Shown here: positions 8,692-17,660 of the stretch, one piece after another
How positions within the stretch are numbered: position 1 is the first letter of the stretch
Layout of the letters: each line of letters opens with the position of its first letter
From: Microbacterium azadirachtae
GTDB taxonomy: Bacteria > Actinomycetota > Actinomycetes > Actinomycetales > Microbacteriaceae
DNA: 64,000 nt
Assembly: GCF_000956545.1 (NCBI RefSeq)
Contig: NZ_JYIT01000076.1
Span: 1-64,000, forward strand
Direction of reading: 5' to 3'
Notes under the pieces: model-generated
Told to the model about the DNA's origin: nothing
Databases searched by the model: none
The model's input: only the letters and a program-made list of their open reading frames with translations
Program-made: the position numbers and the translations under genes

Positions 8692-10323
8692 TCAGTGCTC
8701 GACCGCCTTCTCCGCGCCGTAGCCGGTGAGCGAGCGCACCTCCATCTCGGCCGCGAGACGACGGTCCTCGGTGCCGCGGTCGAGGACGGATCCGAGCCAT
8801 CCCAGGAGGAAGCCGAGCGGGATGGAGAGGATCCCGGGATTCTCGAGCGGCCAGATCGCGAAGTCGACACCCGGCAGGAACGACGTCGGCTTCCCCGAGA
8901 ACACCGGCGAAAGCACGATCAGGATGACCGCCGCCGCGAGCCCGCCGTACATGCTCCAGACGGCACCACGGGTCGTGAAGCGCTTCCAGAACAGCGAGTA
9001 GAGGATCGTCGGAAGGTTCGCCGAGGCGGCGACCGCGAAGGCGAGGGCCACGAGGAAGGCGATGTTCTGCCCCTGCGCCCCGATGCCGCCGAGGATCGCC
9101 AGCACACCGATGACGATCACCGTGCGGCGTGCCACGCGCACCTCCCCGTTCGGGTCTGCTTCCCCGTCGTCGCCGCCCCTGCCGCGCTTGACCACGTTCG
9201 CGTAGATGTTGTGCGCGAACGACGCCGCCGCCGTGATCGTGAGCCCGGCGACGACGGCGAGGATCGTGGCGAACGCGACAGCCGAGATGAAGCCCATCAG
9301 CACCGGTCCGCCCAGGTGGAGCGCGAGAAGGGGCGCGGCGGAGTTCACCCCTCCGGGCGCCTTCGTGATCGTCTCCGGCCCGACCAGGGCTCCGGCGCCG
9401 TAGCCCAGCACCAGCGTGAGCAGGTAGAAGACGCCGATCAGCCAGATCGCCCACACCACCGAGCGACGGGCCTCTTTGGCCGTGGGCACGGTGTAGAACC
9501 GCATCAGCACGTGCGGCAGACCCGCTGTGCCGAGCACCAGGGCCAGGGCGAGCGAGAGGAAGTCCCACGGATTGGCGCCGTACTTCAGCCCCGGGCCGAG
9601 GATCGCGTCCTTGGGGTCGGACGTCGATGCGGCGACGGCGCTCTCCAGCAGGATGTTCAGGCTGAAGCCGTTCAACGCCAGCACCCAGATCGTCATCGCG
9701 ACCGCCCCGGCGATCAGCAGGCCGGCCTTGACGATCTGCACCCAGGTCGTGCCCTTCATGCCGCCGATGAGCACGTAGACGATCATGAGCACGCCGACCA
9801 CGGCGATGATGAGCGACTGGCCCAGCCGGTCGCTGATTCCGAGCAGGAGCGAGACCAGGCCTCCGGCGCCCGCCATCTGCGCGAGCAGATAGAAGAAGCA
9901 CACGGCGAGGGTCGTCAGGGCCGCCGCCATCCGCACCGGGCGCTGCTGCAGTCGGAAGGACAGCACGTCGGCCATCGTGAACTTGCCGGTGTTGCGCATG
10001 AGCTCGGCGACCAGCAGCAGCGCCACCAGCCAGGCGACGAGGAATCCGATCGAGTAGAGGAATCCGTCGTATCCGTTGACGGCGATCGCGCCGCAGATGC
10101 CGAGGAACGATGCCGCGGAGAGATAGTCGCCCGCGATCGCGAACCCGTTCTGCGGCCCGGAGAAGCTGCGCCCTGCGGCGTAGTAGTCGGCGGCGGTCCT
10201 GTTGTTGCGGCTCGCCCTGATCACGATGAACAGGGTCACCGCGACGAACGCGAGGAACACCGAGATGTTCAGGATCGGATTGCTCTGCTCGAGCGTCGCA
10301 TCGGCGACGGCGCGGACGCTCAT
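8692..10323 (-). CDS. Sodium:solute symporter, acetate/monocarboxylate type (ActP/MctC-like)
   Basis: 543 residues with about 13 hydrophobic helices, characteristic of the SSS family. Segments such as FSGPQNGFAIAGDYLSAASF, GGMKGTTWVQ and FWKRFTTRGAVW are typical of the ActP/MctC branch that imports acetate, propionate or pyruvate with a cation. The ATG overlaps the stop of the upstream DUF485 gene by four bases (ATGA), so the pair is translationally coupled. The cytoplasmic loop near residue 390 is charged and Gly/Asp-rich. A LuxR/GAF regulator is divergent from the operon. Confidence 0.9.
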   Translation of the reverse strand: MSVRAVADATLEQSNPILNISVFLAFVAVTLFIVIRASRNNRTAADYYAAGRSFSGPQNGFAIAGDYLSAASFLGICGAIAVNGYDGFLYSIGFLVAWLVALLLVAELMRNTGKFTMADVLSFRLQQRPVRMAAALTTLAVCFFYLLAQMAGAGGLVSLLLGISDRLGQSLIIAVVGVLMIVYVLIGGMKGTTWVQIVKAGLLIAGAVAMTIWVLALNGFSLNILLESAVAASTSDPKDAILGPGLKYGANPWDFLSLALALVLGTAGLPHVLMRFYTVPTAKEARRSVVWAIWLIGVFYLLTLVLGYGAGALVGPETITKAPGGVNSAAPLLALHLGGPVLMGFISAVAFATILAVVAGLTITAAASFAHNIYANVVKRGRGGDDGEADPNGEVRVARRTVIVIGVLAILGGIGAQGQNIAFLVALAFAVAASANLPTILYSLFWKRFTTRGAVWSMYGGLAAAVILIVLSPVFSGKPTSFLPGVDFAIWPLENPGILSIPLGFLLGWLGSVLDRGTEDRRLAAEMEVRSLTGYGAEKAVEH

Positions 10324-10685
10324 GCGTCGCCCTCCGCGTTCTCCAGCGTCTCGCGAATGCGCGCGGACTGCGGATCCAGGCGGCGATTCGCGAATGCGAC
10401 ATAGCCCATGGTGATGGCGAACGTGGTCACGAACTGGCCCAGCCCGAACAGCAGCCCGATGGTGATGTCGCCCCAGACCCGCTGCGCCATGAACTCCGGC
10501 GCGAATGCCGCGAGCAGCACGTACACGAAGTACCACACCAGGAACAGTGCGGCGAGCGGGAACACGAAGGACCGGTGATCCTTGCGCAATCTCTGGAACG
10601 GTGGGGACTGCTGCACCTGCAGATAGTCGATCGCGTGCGAACGCCGCGCATCAGTGGATTCGGACCTGGGGCCTCCTTGCCTCAT
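10320..10685 (-). CDS. DUF485 membrane protein, partner of the symporter
   Basis: 121 residues: a ~35-residue cytoplasmic start, then two membrane helices (FPLAALFLVWYFVYVLLAAF and LLFGLGQFVTTFAITMGYV) and a short charged tail. The family (YjcH in E. coli) is encoded with ActP-type symporters and is thought to assist them. The gene is first in the operon, and its stop overlaps the symporter start. Confidence 0.9.
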   Translation of the reverse strand: MRQGGPRSESTDARRSHAIDYLQVQQSPPFQRLRKDHRSFVFPLAALFLVWYFVYVLLAAFAPEFMAQRVWGDITIGLLFGLGQFVTTFAITMGYVAFANRRLDPQSARIRETLENAEGDA

Positions 10686-10783
10686 ATCGGTGTCCTGCGA
10701 CGCGCCCCGATGCGCGCCGAGGTGATAGCGTCGACGCTACGAAAGGCGGGGACGCGGACGTCACCCCCGGAAGTTGGTAGTCG

Positions 10784-11638
10784 GTGAGCACCTTCGAGAC
10801 CATCGGATCCGATGCGGATCTCATCGCGCAGGCCGTGCGCGAGCTCATCCGCCGCACCCGGTTCCCGGTCGCGTTCGGCGGTCTGCTGTCCGGCGGCGAG
10901 GTGCCGGTGACATCGATCGTCGGCTCGCGCACCCGCAGCCTGGAGGGCCTGCGCGTGCAGCCTCAGCGCGGACTCGGCGGGCGGGCGATGACCGAGCTGC
11001 GCCCGCGCATGACGCACGACTACGGCTCGTCACGGCAGATCACCCACGACTACGACGGTTTCGTGCTCGGCGAGGGGCTGCGCACCCTGCTCGCGATCCC
11101 CGTGGTCGTCTCGGGCCGACCGCGCGGCGTCCTGTACGCCGGTGCCTGGGACGAATCACCCGCGGGAGGCGTCGCCGCCGCGCCCGCGATGCAGATCGCC
11201 GAGGAGCTCGCGGGCGAGCTGCGCATCCGCGAGGAGGTGGAGCGCCGCCTGCGCGCGGCGAACGCCCCCACTCCCCCGCCGGAACTGAGCCCCGCTCAGC
11301 GCGAGAGCCTGCGGGAGGGCTTCGCCGAGCTGCGCTCCGTCGCCGCGCTCGTGCAGGATCCGGCGGTGCGCACGCGCCTCGGCGACCTCGAGCGCCGGCT
11401 GCTCGCGCTCTCGGCGCCGGCCTCGCCGCCGAATGCGCCGGACGTGCACCTCTCCCCGCGGGAGAGGGATGTGCTGGCCTGCGCCGCCCTCGGGCGCACC
11501 AATGCGCAGATCGCGGAGGAGCTGGGGCTGCGCGAGTCGACGGTCAAGGCGTATCTGGGGACCGCGATGGCGAAGCTGGACGCCCCGACGCGGCACGCCG
11601 CCGTGGCCGCGGCGCGCCGCGAAGGCCTGATGCCCTGA
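10784..11638 (+). CDS. LuxR-family regulator with GAF-like sensor domain (RamA-like)
   Basis: 284 residues, GTG start. An N-terminal GAF-like domain (~1-150, with LRTLLAIPVVVSGRPRGVLY) is followed by a linker and a C-terminal LuxR helix-turn-helix (LSPRERDVLACAALGRTNAQ, then ESTVKAYL). Size and domain order match RamA of Corynebacterium, the activator of acetate metabolism and of the mctC transporter operon. The divergent position to the symporter operon supports the same role. G4-5/C4-5 runs, the sort of element RamA binds, occur in the shared promoter region at 10748-10752 and 10764-10768. Orthology to RamA is inferred. Confidence 0.82.
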   Translation: MSTFETIGSDADLIAQAVRELIRRTRFPVAFGGLLSGGEVPVTSIVGSRTRSLEGLRVQPQRGLGGRAMTELRPRMTHDYGSSRQITHDYDGFVLGEGLRTLLAIPVVVSGRPRGVLYAGAWDESPAGGVAAAPAMQIAEELAGELRIREEVERRLRAANAPTPPPELSPAQRESLREGFAELRSVAALVQDPAVRTRLGDLERRLLALSAPASPPNAPDVHLSPRERDVLACAALGRTNAQIAEELGLRESTVKAYLGTAMAKLDAPTRHAAVAAARREGLMP

Positions 11639-11720
11639 TCGCCGCCGCCAGTGCCCGGGCCCGCGCTGCCCTGCTCCTGCTCAGGTGCACTCGCTACCCT
11701 GGAGGCAGCGCGTTTGCGCA

Positions 11721-11765
11721 CCCGGACGAGGCGGGCCAGTACCCGGACAGCGAAAAGACTGGCTC
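11721..11765 (+). promoter_or_regulatory. Guanidine-III riboswitch (ykkC-III motif)
   Basis: The element holds the family's conserved pieces in order: cccggacgagg, then gggccagt, then acccgg, then cgaaaagactggctc. The segment gggccagt (11733-11740) pairs over its whole length (one G-U) with actggctc (11758-11765). The two CCGG segments (11722-11725 and 11743-11746) can form the pseudoknot. The spacing and bases closely match the known Thermobifida-type ykkC-III aptamer as I remember it. The 3' end of the aptamer is 2 nt from the AGGAGG ribosome site at 11768-11773, which fits translational control by guanidine. It lies directly upstream of an SMR exporter of the guanidinium-exporting subtype. 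Confidence 0.88.
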
Positions 11766-11779
11766 TCAGGAGGCCCGCC

Positions 11780-12106
11780 ATGGCGTGGATCGTGCTCATC
11801 ATCTCCGGACTGTGCGAAGCCGTATGGGCGACAGCGCTCGGCAAGTCCGAGGGATTCACCAGACTCTGGCCGAGCGTAGTGTTCGTCATCGGCCTTGCTG
11901 CGTCCATGTTCGGACTCGGCTGGGCGATGCGGGAGATCCCGACTGCCACCGCCTATGCCGTCTGGGTCGGAATCGGCGCGTCGCTCACGGTGATCTGGGC
12001 GATGATCACCGGCGATTCCGCGGTTTCCTGGATCCGGATCGTTCTGATCCTCGGATTGGTCGGCTGCATTGTCGGATTGAAACTCATCGACGAAGGCCAT
12101 GCGTGA
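11780..12106 (+). CDS. sugE: SMR family guanidinium exporter (Gdx/SugE type)
   Basis: 108 residues, four membrane helices, the standard SMR size. It begins MAWIVLIISGLCEAVWATAL, with the essential Glu (residue 13) in TM1, followed by KSEGFTRLWPS and the TM3 motif AYAVWVGIGA, which are the marks of the SugE/Gdx branch rather than the EmrE drug-exporter branch. Gdx proteins exchange guanidinium ion for protons. The ATG has AGGAGG 6 nt upstream and the guanidine-III riboswitch immediately before that. A longer in-frame start would run through the riboswitch and is rejected. Confidence 0.92.
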   Translation: MAWIVLIISGLCEAVWATALGKSEGFTRLWPSVVFVIGLAASMFGLGWAMREIPTATAYAVWVGIGASLTVIWAMITGDSAVSWIRIVLILGLVGCIVGLKLIDEGHA

Positions 12107-12160
12107 CATTCCGCATTCCAATGATTGCCCTGCGCATTTCCTGCCCGTAGATTCTTCAGC

Positions 12161-12505
12161 ATGGCACGCAAAATCGTTCATCAGCTCGTCGACGATATCG
12201 ACGGTTCCGTTCTCGAGGTCGGGGAAGGCGAGACCGTGCATTTCTCGCTGGACGGATCCGCTTATGAGATCGACCTGACCAGCGCACACGCGGCAGACCT
12301 GCGCGCCGCGCTCGCACCGTACATCTCCTCCGGACGACGCACCCAGCGCGCGGCGACCGGGCGCGCGGTCTCGGCATCCAAGCGTCCGAACCGGAACCCG
12401 GAGACCGCGTCGATCCGCGCCTGGGCCGGCGAGAACGGATACAAGCTCTCCGAGCGCGGCCGCATCCCGGCCGACGTGATCGAGGCTTATCGCGCCGCGC
12501 ACTGA
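12161..12505 (+). CDS. lsr2: Lsr2 nucleoid-associated protein
   Basis: 114 residues. Lsr2 bridges DNA and silences AT-rich, often foreign, genes. The N-terminal dimerisation domain ([16 protein letters not shown], then YEIDLT) is followed by a basic linker and the C-terminal DNA-binding domain, whose [17 protein letters not shown] end holds the RGR minor-groove hook. The start is the ATG of the family consensus; 54 nt separate it from the exporter gene, and a strong terminator follows. Confidence 0.95.
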   Translation: MARKIVHQLVDDIDGSVLEVGEGETVHFSLDGSAYEIDLTSAHAADLRAALAPYISSGRRTQRAATGRAVSASKRPNRNPETASIRAWAGENGYKLSERGRIPADVIEAYRAAH

Positions 12506-12515
12506 TCCCCGACAC

Positions 12516-12547
12516 GAAAGGGACCGCTCCTCGGAGCGGTCCCTTTC
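12516..12547. terminator. Intrinsic terminator after lsr2
   Basis: A perfect 15-bp stem (gaaagggaccgctcc / ggagcggtccctttc) with a 2-nt tip and flanking A- and T-rich bases. It lies between lsr2 and the tRNA-Arg gene on the other strand, so it can work in both directions. Confidence 0.88.
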
Positions 12548-12564
12548 GTCATGTCTGCGCGGAG

Positions 12565-12638
12565 TGCCCCCGACAGGATTCGAACCTGCGACCTGCCCTT
12601 TAGGAGAGGGCCGCTCTATCCGGCTGAGCTACGAAGGC
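12565..12638 (-). tRNA. tRNA-Arg (anticodon CCT)
   Basis: A 74-nt cloverleaf on the minus strand. The acceptor GCCTTCG pairs with CGGGGGC (with G-U pairs), TAGCTCAG opens the D arm, the anticodon stem GCCCT/AGGGC closes the loop CTCCTAA (anticodon CCT, reads AGG), and GGTTCGAATCC forms the T arm. The discriminator is A. The CCA end is not encoded. Confidence 0.95.
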
Positions 12639-12670
12639 GCACTCCCAGTCTAACGATCGGCCGCGCTGCT

Positions 12671-13168
12671 CTACGCCGCCATCGCCAGGTACGGCTCCCA
12701 GCTCGGGTCACTGCGCTCGGATCCGCGCACGGTCCATCCGGTGCCGCGCGGCGGGCCCGGGTTCAGGCGCAGCTCCCAGCCCATCTCCTGCGGCGTGCGG
12801 TCGCTCTTCACGTTGTTGCAGCGGAGGCAGCACGCGACGAGGTTCTCCCAGGAGTTCTTGCCTCCGCGCGAGCGCGGGAGGACGTGATCGATCGTGGACG
12901 CCGATTTCCCGCAGTATCCGCAGCGGTTGCCGTCCCGGCGCAGCACCCCGCGTCGCGTCACCGGCGCATACCGCGTCCTGGGCATCCGCACGTAGCGGCT
13001 GAGCACGATCACGGCCGGGCGGTCGAAGCGTCCGTTCGCGGCCCAGACCGGATCGTCGTCGACGCATTCGACGACAGAGGCCTTCTGGTTCATCACCAGC
13101 ACGAGAGCGCGTCGGAACGACACGATCGCGAGCGGTTCGTACCCTGCGTTGAGCACCAGTGTGCGCAT
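12671..13168 (-). CDS. HNH endonuclease
   Basis: 165 residues starting MRTLVLNAGYEPLAIVSFRR, typical of the actinobacterial HNH protein group. The nuclease core has CGYCG, then ASTIDHVLPRSRGG (HNH histidine), then ENLVACCLRCNN with a second cysteine pair, so a zinc-stabilised HNH fold. The biological target is unknown. The frame is open further upstream, but the ATG at 13168 fits the family; upstream lies a 306-nt gap containing a terminator. Confidence 0.9.
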   Translation of the reverse strand: MRTLVLNAGYEPLAIVSFRRALVLVMNQKASVVECVDDDPVWAANGRFDRPAVIVLSRYVRMPRTRYAPVTRRGVLRRDGNRCGYCGKSASTIDHVLPRSRGGKNSWENLVACCLRCNNVKSDRTPQEMGWELRLNPGPPRGTGWTVRGSERSDPSWEPYLAMAA

Positions 13169-13474
13169 CCTGCATCCCTTCGATTCGCCCGGGACGGCTT
13201 CCCGGGTTCTCGACCGCGCGCAGGCAGAGGGTCCGCTGGATACGAAAACGGCGCTGTCTACGAGAGACAGCGCCGTGAGCGCACGGGGATTCCGTGCAGA
13301 TCCTGCGGGCAATGCCGAAGGACGAGGCGACCGAGTGCATCCGTGGTTCGGATGGCCGGTATTCGTCCCATCGTGTTCCTCCGCCCTTGCGACGACGGAA
13401 TCAGGCTAACCCATGCCGCTACGACAGCACGGAGAACTTCCGGTGAACGGCGTCCGTGTCGGCTCTGAGGCCGC
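13169..13474. other. Non-coding gap between M23 gene and HNH gene
   Basis: A 306-nt stretch with no supported gene. It holds a strong hairpin (13248-13276) that reads as terminator for the upstream M23 gene, and the leader of the HNH gene. A shorter 8-bp hairpin (gctctgag / ctcagagc) overlaps the M23 stop codon. The remainder shows no recognisable element. Confidence 0.6.
13248..13276 (-). terminator. Intrinsic terminator downstream of M23 gene
   Basis: Perfect 12-bp arms acggcgctgtct and agacagcgccgt with a 5-nt loop. On the minus strand the stem is followed by TTTTCG, the expected T-run, so it ends transcripts coming from the M23 gene about 200 nt upstream. Confidence 0.82.
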
Positions 13475-14317
13475 TCAGAGCACGTTGGCCTCGAGCCAGG
13501 CGAGCGGGTCGATCTCGGTGTTGTTGATCAGCACCTCGAAGTGCAGGCAGGAGCCGGAAACCCACCCGGTGTTGCCGACCTCGCCGAGGTACTGTCCGGC
13601 GGTGACGCACTGGCCCACCGAGACCGCGCGGGTGTTCATGTGCCCGTACAGCGTGGAGAGGGCGCCCGAGCCGCTGAGCGCCGGGTGGGAGATCTCGACC
13701 GTCTCGCCGTAACCGCCGTAGCCGCCCTGGGAGATGGTGACGCAGCCGTCCGCGATCGCGTAGATGGGCGTGCCGATCGGGGCCGCGAAGTCCTGCCCCA
13801 TGTGGCTGCGCCCGCTGCGAGCGGCGCCGAAGCCGTCGCTCAGGGTGTAGCTGCCGGCCACCATCGGGTAGATGACCTGACCGGGCTGCGCGATGGACGG
13901 CATGCTCGTGCGCACGGAGGCGGTCGTCGCCGAGGCCGAGGCGAGAGCGGCGGCCTTCGCCGCTTCGAGCGCCTTCGCCTGCTCCTCCGCCGCCTTCTTC
14001 TGCGCGATCTCGTCGGGCGTCGTCGCGGTGAACTGCTCCCGCGTGCTCGGCGCCTGGGTCGCCTCGGAGGCGACCACGATCGACTGCGCGTTGTGCGCGG
14101 CGACCTGCTGCGCCGTCACGGGCGATGCGCCGGCGGACGCGGTCGTGCCGGTGGCGAGCGCCGGGAGGGCGATCGCGGCGACCAGGGCGCCGACCGCGGC
14201 CAGGATCGACACGGATCGGATGGATCGGACCACGGACCGTCCGGCCTTGGGGGCGGCCGTGCTCCGGGTCGAGCGGGTCACCTCGGAGCGCGTGGTCTTT
14301 TCGAGTTCTCCAGCCAC
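13475..14317 (-). CDS. M23-family peptidase-like protein, one catalytic His replaced by Cys
   Basis: 280 residues. The GTG start at 14317 has GGAGG 9 nt upstream. A membrane/signal segment (~residues 31-55, SVSILAAVGALVAAIALPAL) is followed by a coiled Ala/Lys/Glu-rich spacer and a C-terminal LytM-type domain. Seen there are the zinc-binding H-x3-D (SHMGQDFAAP) and YGHM, but the last motif reads GSCLHFEV where active enzymes have HLH, so the first, catalytic His is Cys (codon 13547-13549). Extracytoplasmic wall binding or regulation of another hydrolase is therefore more likely than normal endopeptidase action. It is a paralogue of the next gene, with the same spacer NAQSIVVASEATQAP. Confidence 0.85.
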   Translation of the reverse strand: MAGELEKTTRSEVTRSTRSTAAPKAGRSVVRSIRSVSILAAVGALVAAIALPALATGTTASAGASPVTAQQVAAHNAQSIVVASEATQAPSTREQFTATTPDEIAQKKAAEEQAKALEAAKAAALASASATTASVRTSMPSIAQPGQVIYPMVAGSYTLSDGFGAARSGRSHMGQDFAAPIGTPIYAIADGCVTISQGGYGGYGETVEISHPALSGSGALSTLYGHMNTRAVSVGQCVTAGQYLGEVGNTGWVSGSCLHFEVLINNTEIDPLAWLEANVL

Positions 14318-14469
14318 AGGGCTTTTCCTCCAGGCCTCGGCGCGGTGCGCCGGTTCGTCCGCAGTCGCATGCACGACGTCCTGCATCGTGCTCGGGGTAA
14401 CCGTGGCGGTGACGAACCGGGAGGCTCCGTCACGGTGATCGTCGGCGGGCTTCTCGCCGACGACCTCCC

Positions 14470-14499
14470 CGACGTTACCCGATCGTGATGATCGTGTCA
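14470..14499 (-). promoter_or_regulatory. Promoter of first M23 gene
   Basis: On the minus strand a -35 GTGACA and a -10 TAACGT are separated by exactly 17 nt. The same arrangement (GTGACT, 17 nt, TAGCGT) precedes the second M23 gene, with the bases tcggg directly before the -10 in both. The leader to the GTG start is about 145 nt. Confidence 0.6.
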
Positions 14500-14569
14500 C
14501 CCCTGGATTCGCAGAAAGGTCTCGCACCGGTCGCGGATCGCACTCCGATGCGGGAGCGGAACGACGGGA

Positions 14570-15385
14570 TCAGCCCGCGTTCGCGGCGAGCCAGGGTTCG
14601 GGATCGAGCACGGAACCACCGATGCGCACCTCGAAGTGCAGGTGGGACCCGTAGGAGTTCCCGGTGTTGCCGACCAGACCGATCAGCTGACCGGCCGCGA
14701 CCTGATCGCCGACCTCGACCATCCGGCTCCCGTACACCATGTGCCCGTAGCGGGTCTCCACCATGGTGCCGTTGAGGTTGCTCATGATCATGATCGAGAC
14801 GCCGTAGCCGCCGATGCTCTCGGCGGAGGCCGTCACGGTGCCGGCGGCCGCCGCGTAGATCGGCGTGCCCTCGGGGGCGATCATGTCCCACCCCTCATGG
14901 CCGCGACCGGATCCGGGTCCCTCGCCCGGCGTGAAGCTCGTCACGGGGTAGCGCACCGCGCCGGAGCCCGGCGCCACGAGGGCGAGACCGGCGATCGACG
15001 GACGGGAGCTGGACGAGACCGTGGCCGCCGCGGCGGCGGCGCGCGCTGCCGCGGCCTCCTCCGCCTTGCGCTTCTCGATCTCGTCGGGGGTGGTCGCGAT
15101 GAACTGCTCCCGCGTCGTCGGCGCCTGGGTCGCCTCGGAGGCGACCACGATCGACTGCGCGTTGTCCGCCGCGAGCCGCTCGGCCGTCACGGGGCCGGCG
15201 TCGGCGGGCCCGCTGGCCGAGGCGAACGCGGGAAGCGCGATCGCGGCCACCAGTGCGCCGACGGCGCCGAGGATGGCGACGGTGCGCACCGGACGCACCA
15301 GTGCGGCGGAGCGGGAGCGCGCCATCGTGCGGTCCTCGACTGCCGGGCTCGCGGTGGTCGTCGTCTCGATCGTAGTCTCAGGCAA
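14570..15385 (-). CDS. M23 family metallopeptidase, secreted/membrane-anchored
   Basis: 271 residues from a TTG start (15385) with GGAGG 7 nt upstream. There is an N-terminal hydrophobic segment (~residues 30-55, VAILGAVGALVAAIALPAFA), a helical Ala/Glu/Lys spacer containing NAQSIVVASEATQAP shared with its neighbour, then a C-terminal LytM domain. Zinc ligands are H-x3-D in GRGHEGWD and the second His of SHLHFEV; the catalytic His in YGHM and the first His of HLH are present. Such enzymes cut peptidoglycan cross-bridges. It is a tandem duplicate of the Cys-substituted gene downstream, each with its own matched promoter. Confidence 0.88.
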   Translation of the reverse strand: MPETTIETTTTASPAVEDRTMARSRSAALVRPVRTVAILGAVGALVAAIALPAFASASGPADAGPVTAERLAADNAQSIVVASEATQAPTTREQFIATTPDEIEKRKAEEAAAARAAAAAATVSSSSRPSIAGLALVAPGSGAVRYPVTSFTPGEGPGSGRGHEGWDMIAPEGTPIYAAAAGTVTASAESIGGYGVSIMIMSNLNGTMVETRYGHMVYGSRMVEVGDQVAAGQLIGLVGNTGNSYGSHLHFEVRIGGSVLDPEPWLAANAG

Positions 15386-15538
15386 AGTCTGTCCTCCGGC
15401 CTCTGCACGTCGCCGCACCGGTCCGTCGTCATACGGTCGGTCCGCACAGGGCGCGGACGCACGTCTGCCCACGGCGGCGACGGGCCGATGAGGCGAGCGC
15501 CGTGGACTCCGTCGACGGGTAGAGGACGACGGCCCTTC

Positions 15539-15568
15539 GACGCTACCCGAAAGTCACGGGCGAGTCAC
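15539..15568 (-). promoter_or_regulatory. Promoter of second M23 gene
   Basis: Minus-strand -35 GTGACT, 17-nt spacer, -10 TAGCGT. Sequence and spacing match the promoter of the paralogous gene at 14470-14499. A ~150-nt leader follows before the TTG start; no known riboswitch consensus was recognised in it. Confidence 0.6.
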
Positions 15569-15667
15569 ACCGACCTAGGGATCCGCTGAACGTTGATTTC
15601 CCGCGGATCCGGCGCCCAGCGCACAGGTGACGCCCAGGCTCCGACGCGGCGGGGCCCCGCGATCCGC

Positions 15668-16360
15668 TCAGGCGACGAGGAAGATGTGCGAGGCGAGCTC
15701 GACGGGCAGTTCGAGGCCCTCGTCCTGTCCGTCCACCTCGATGAGGACGTAGCCCTCGTTGAAGCGGAACCGCCCGCGCGCCCCGGGGACGACGCCGGCG
15801 TCCCGCAGCTGCTCCAGCAGCTCCGGGTCGACCTGCGCGGGCTCCGCGAGGCGGCGCACCGTGCCCTCGGTCGGCGTGCCCGCCGTGTTCATGTGCTCGA
15901 CGAGGCCGATCACGCCCTCGTCGAAGGTGCGCGCGGGAGTGCCGCCGAGCTGGTCGAGGCCGGGGATCGGGTTGCCGTAGGGCGACTCGGTGGGGTGGCC
16001 CAGCAGTTCGACGAGCCGGCGCTCCACCTGCTCGCTCATCACGTGCTCCCAGCGGCAGGCCTCGTCGTGCACATAGGCCCAGTCCAGCCCGATGACGTCG
16101 GACAGCAGGCGCTCGGCGAGGCGGTGCTTGCGCATGACGTCCACGGCCTTGCGGCGTCCGGCCTCGGTCAGCTCGAGGCGGCGGTCCTCGGAGACCACCA
16201 CGAGACCGTCGCGCTCCATGCGGCCGACCGTCTGCGACACCGTCGGGCCGGAGTGGCCGAGGCGCTCGGAGATGCGAGCGCGCAGCGGGACGATGTTCTC
16301 CTCCTCGAGCTCGAGGATGGTGCGGAGGTACATCTCCGTGGTGTCGATCAGATCGGCCAT
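15668..16360 (-). CDS. ideR: Iron-dependent repressor, DtxR/IdeR family
   Basis: 230 residues. The N-terminal winged helix (MADLIDTTEMYLRTI, then HSGPTVSQTVGRMERDGL) and dimerisation/metal-binding domain (HDEACRWEHVMSEQVERRL, with the metal-ligand Cys, Glu and His; SPYGNPIPGLDQLG) are very close to DtxR and IdeR. A C-terminal SH3-like domain follows. With Fe(II) bound it represses iron uptake genes. A DtxR-type box lies 44 nt upstream of the start codon, so it probably represses itself. The start is the ATG of the family consensus. Confidence 0.93.
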   Translation of the reverse strand: MADLIDTTEMYLRTILELEEENIVPLRARISERLGHSGPTVSQTVGRMERDGLVVVSEDRRLELTEAGRRKAVDVMRKHRLAERLLSDVIGLDWAYVHDEACRWEHVMSEQVERRLVELLGHPTESPYGNPIPGLDQLGGTPARTFDEGVIGLVEHMNTAGTPTEGTVRRLAEPAQVDPELLEQLRDAGVVPGARGRFRFNEGYVLIEVDGQDEGLELPVELASHIFLVA

Positions 16361-16403
16361 GGATCCCCCTGTGTGGTCGTGCCGTACGCGCGGCTGCAAG
16401 CTG

Positions 16404-16422
16404 TTAGGCAAGCCTACCTTCT
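16404..16422. promoter_or_regulatory. DtxR/IdeR operator
   Basis: ttaggcaagcctaccttct matches the 19-bp consensus TTAGGTTAGCCTAACCTAA at about 13 positions, including the TTAGG and AGCCTA core. It lies between ideR and the divergent serC, nearer ideR. Confidence 0.7.
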
Positions 16423-16526
16423 GCGGATGTGCCCCGGCGCTGTCGTGCCGTGCACCGTCATGACCCTCAGCGCACGCCCGTCGCGGGGCGTCACACGGTC
16501 GGGAGAGGCCCCGCGCCCCCGCCTAG

Positions 16527-17648
<1,122 letters not shown>

Positions 17649-17660
17649 CGGCTGCAGACC

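Noticed and set aside
15386..15667. Possible c-di-AMP (ydaO) riboswitch before the M23 genes
   Set aside because: Such riboswitches often precede wall hydrolases in actinobacteria, but I could not find the conserved blocks in either leader.
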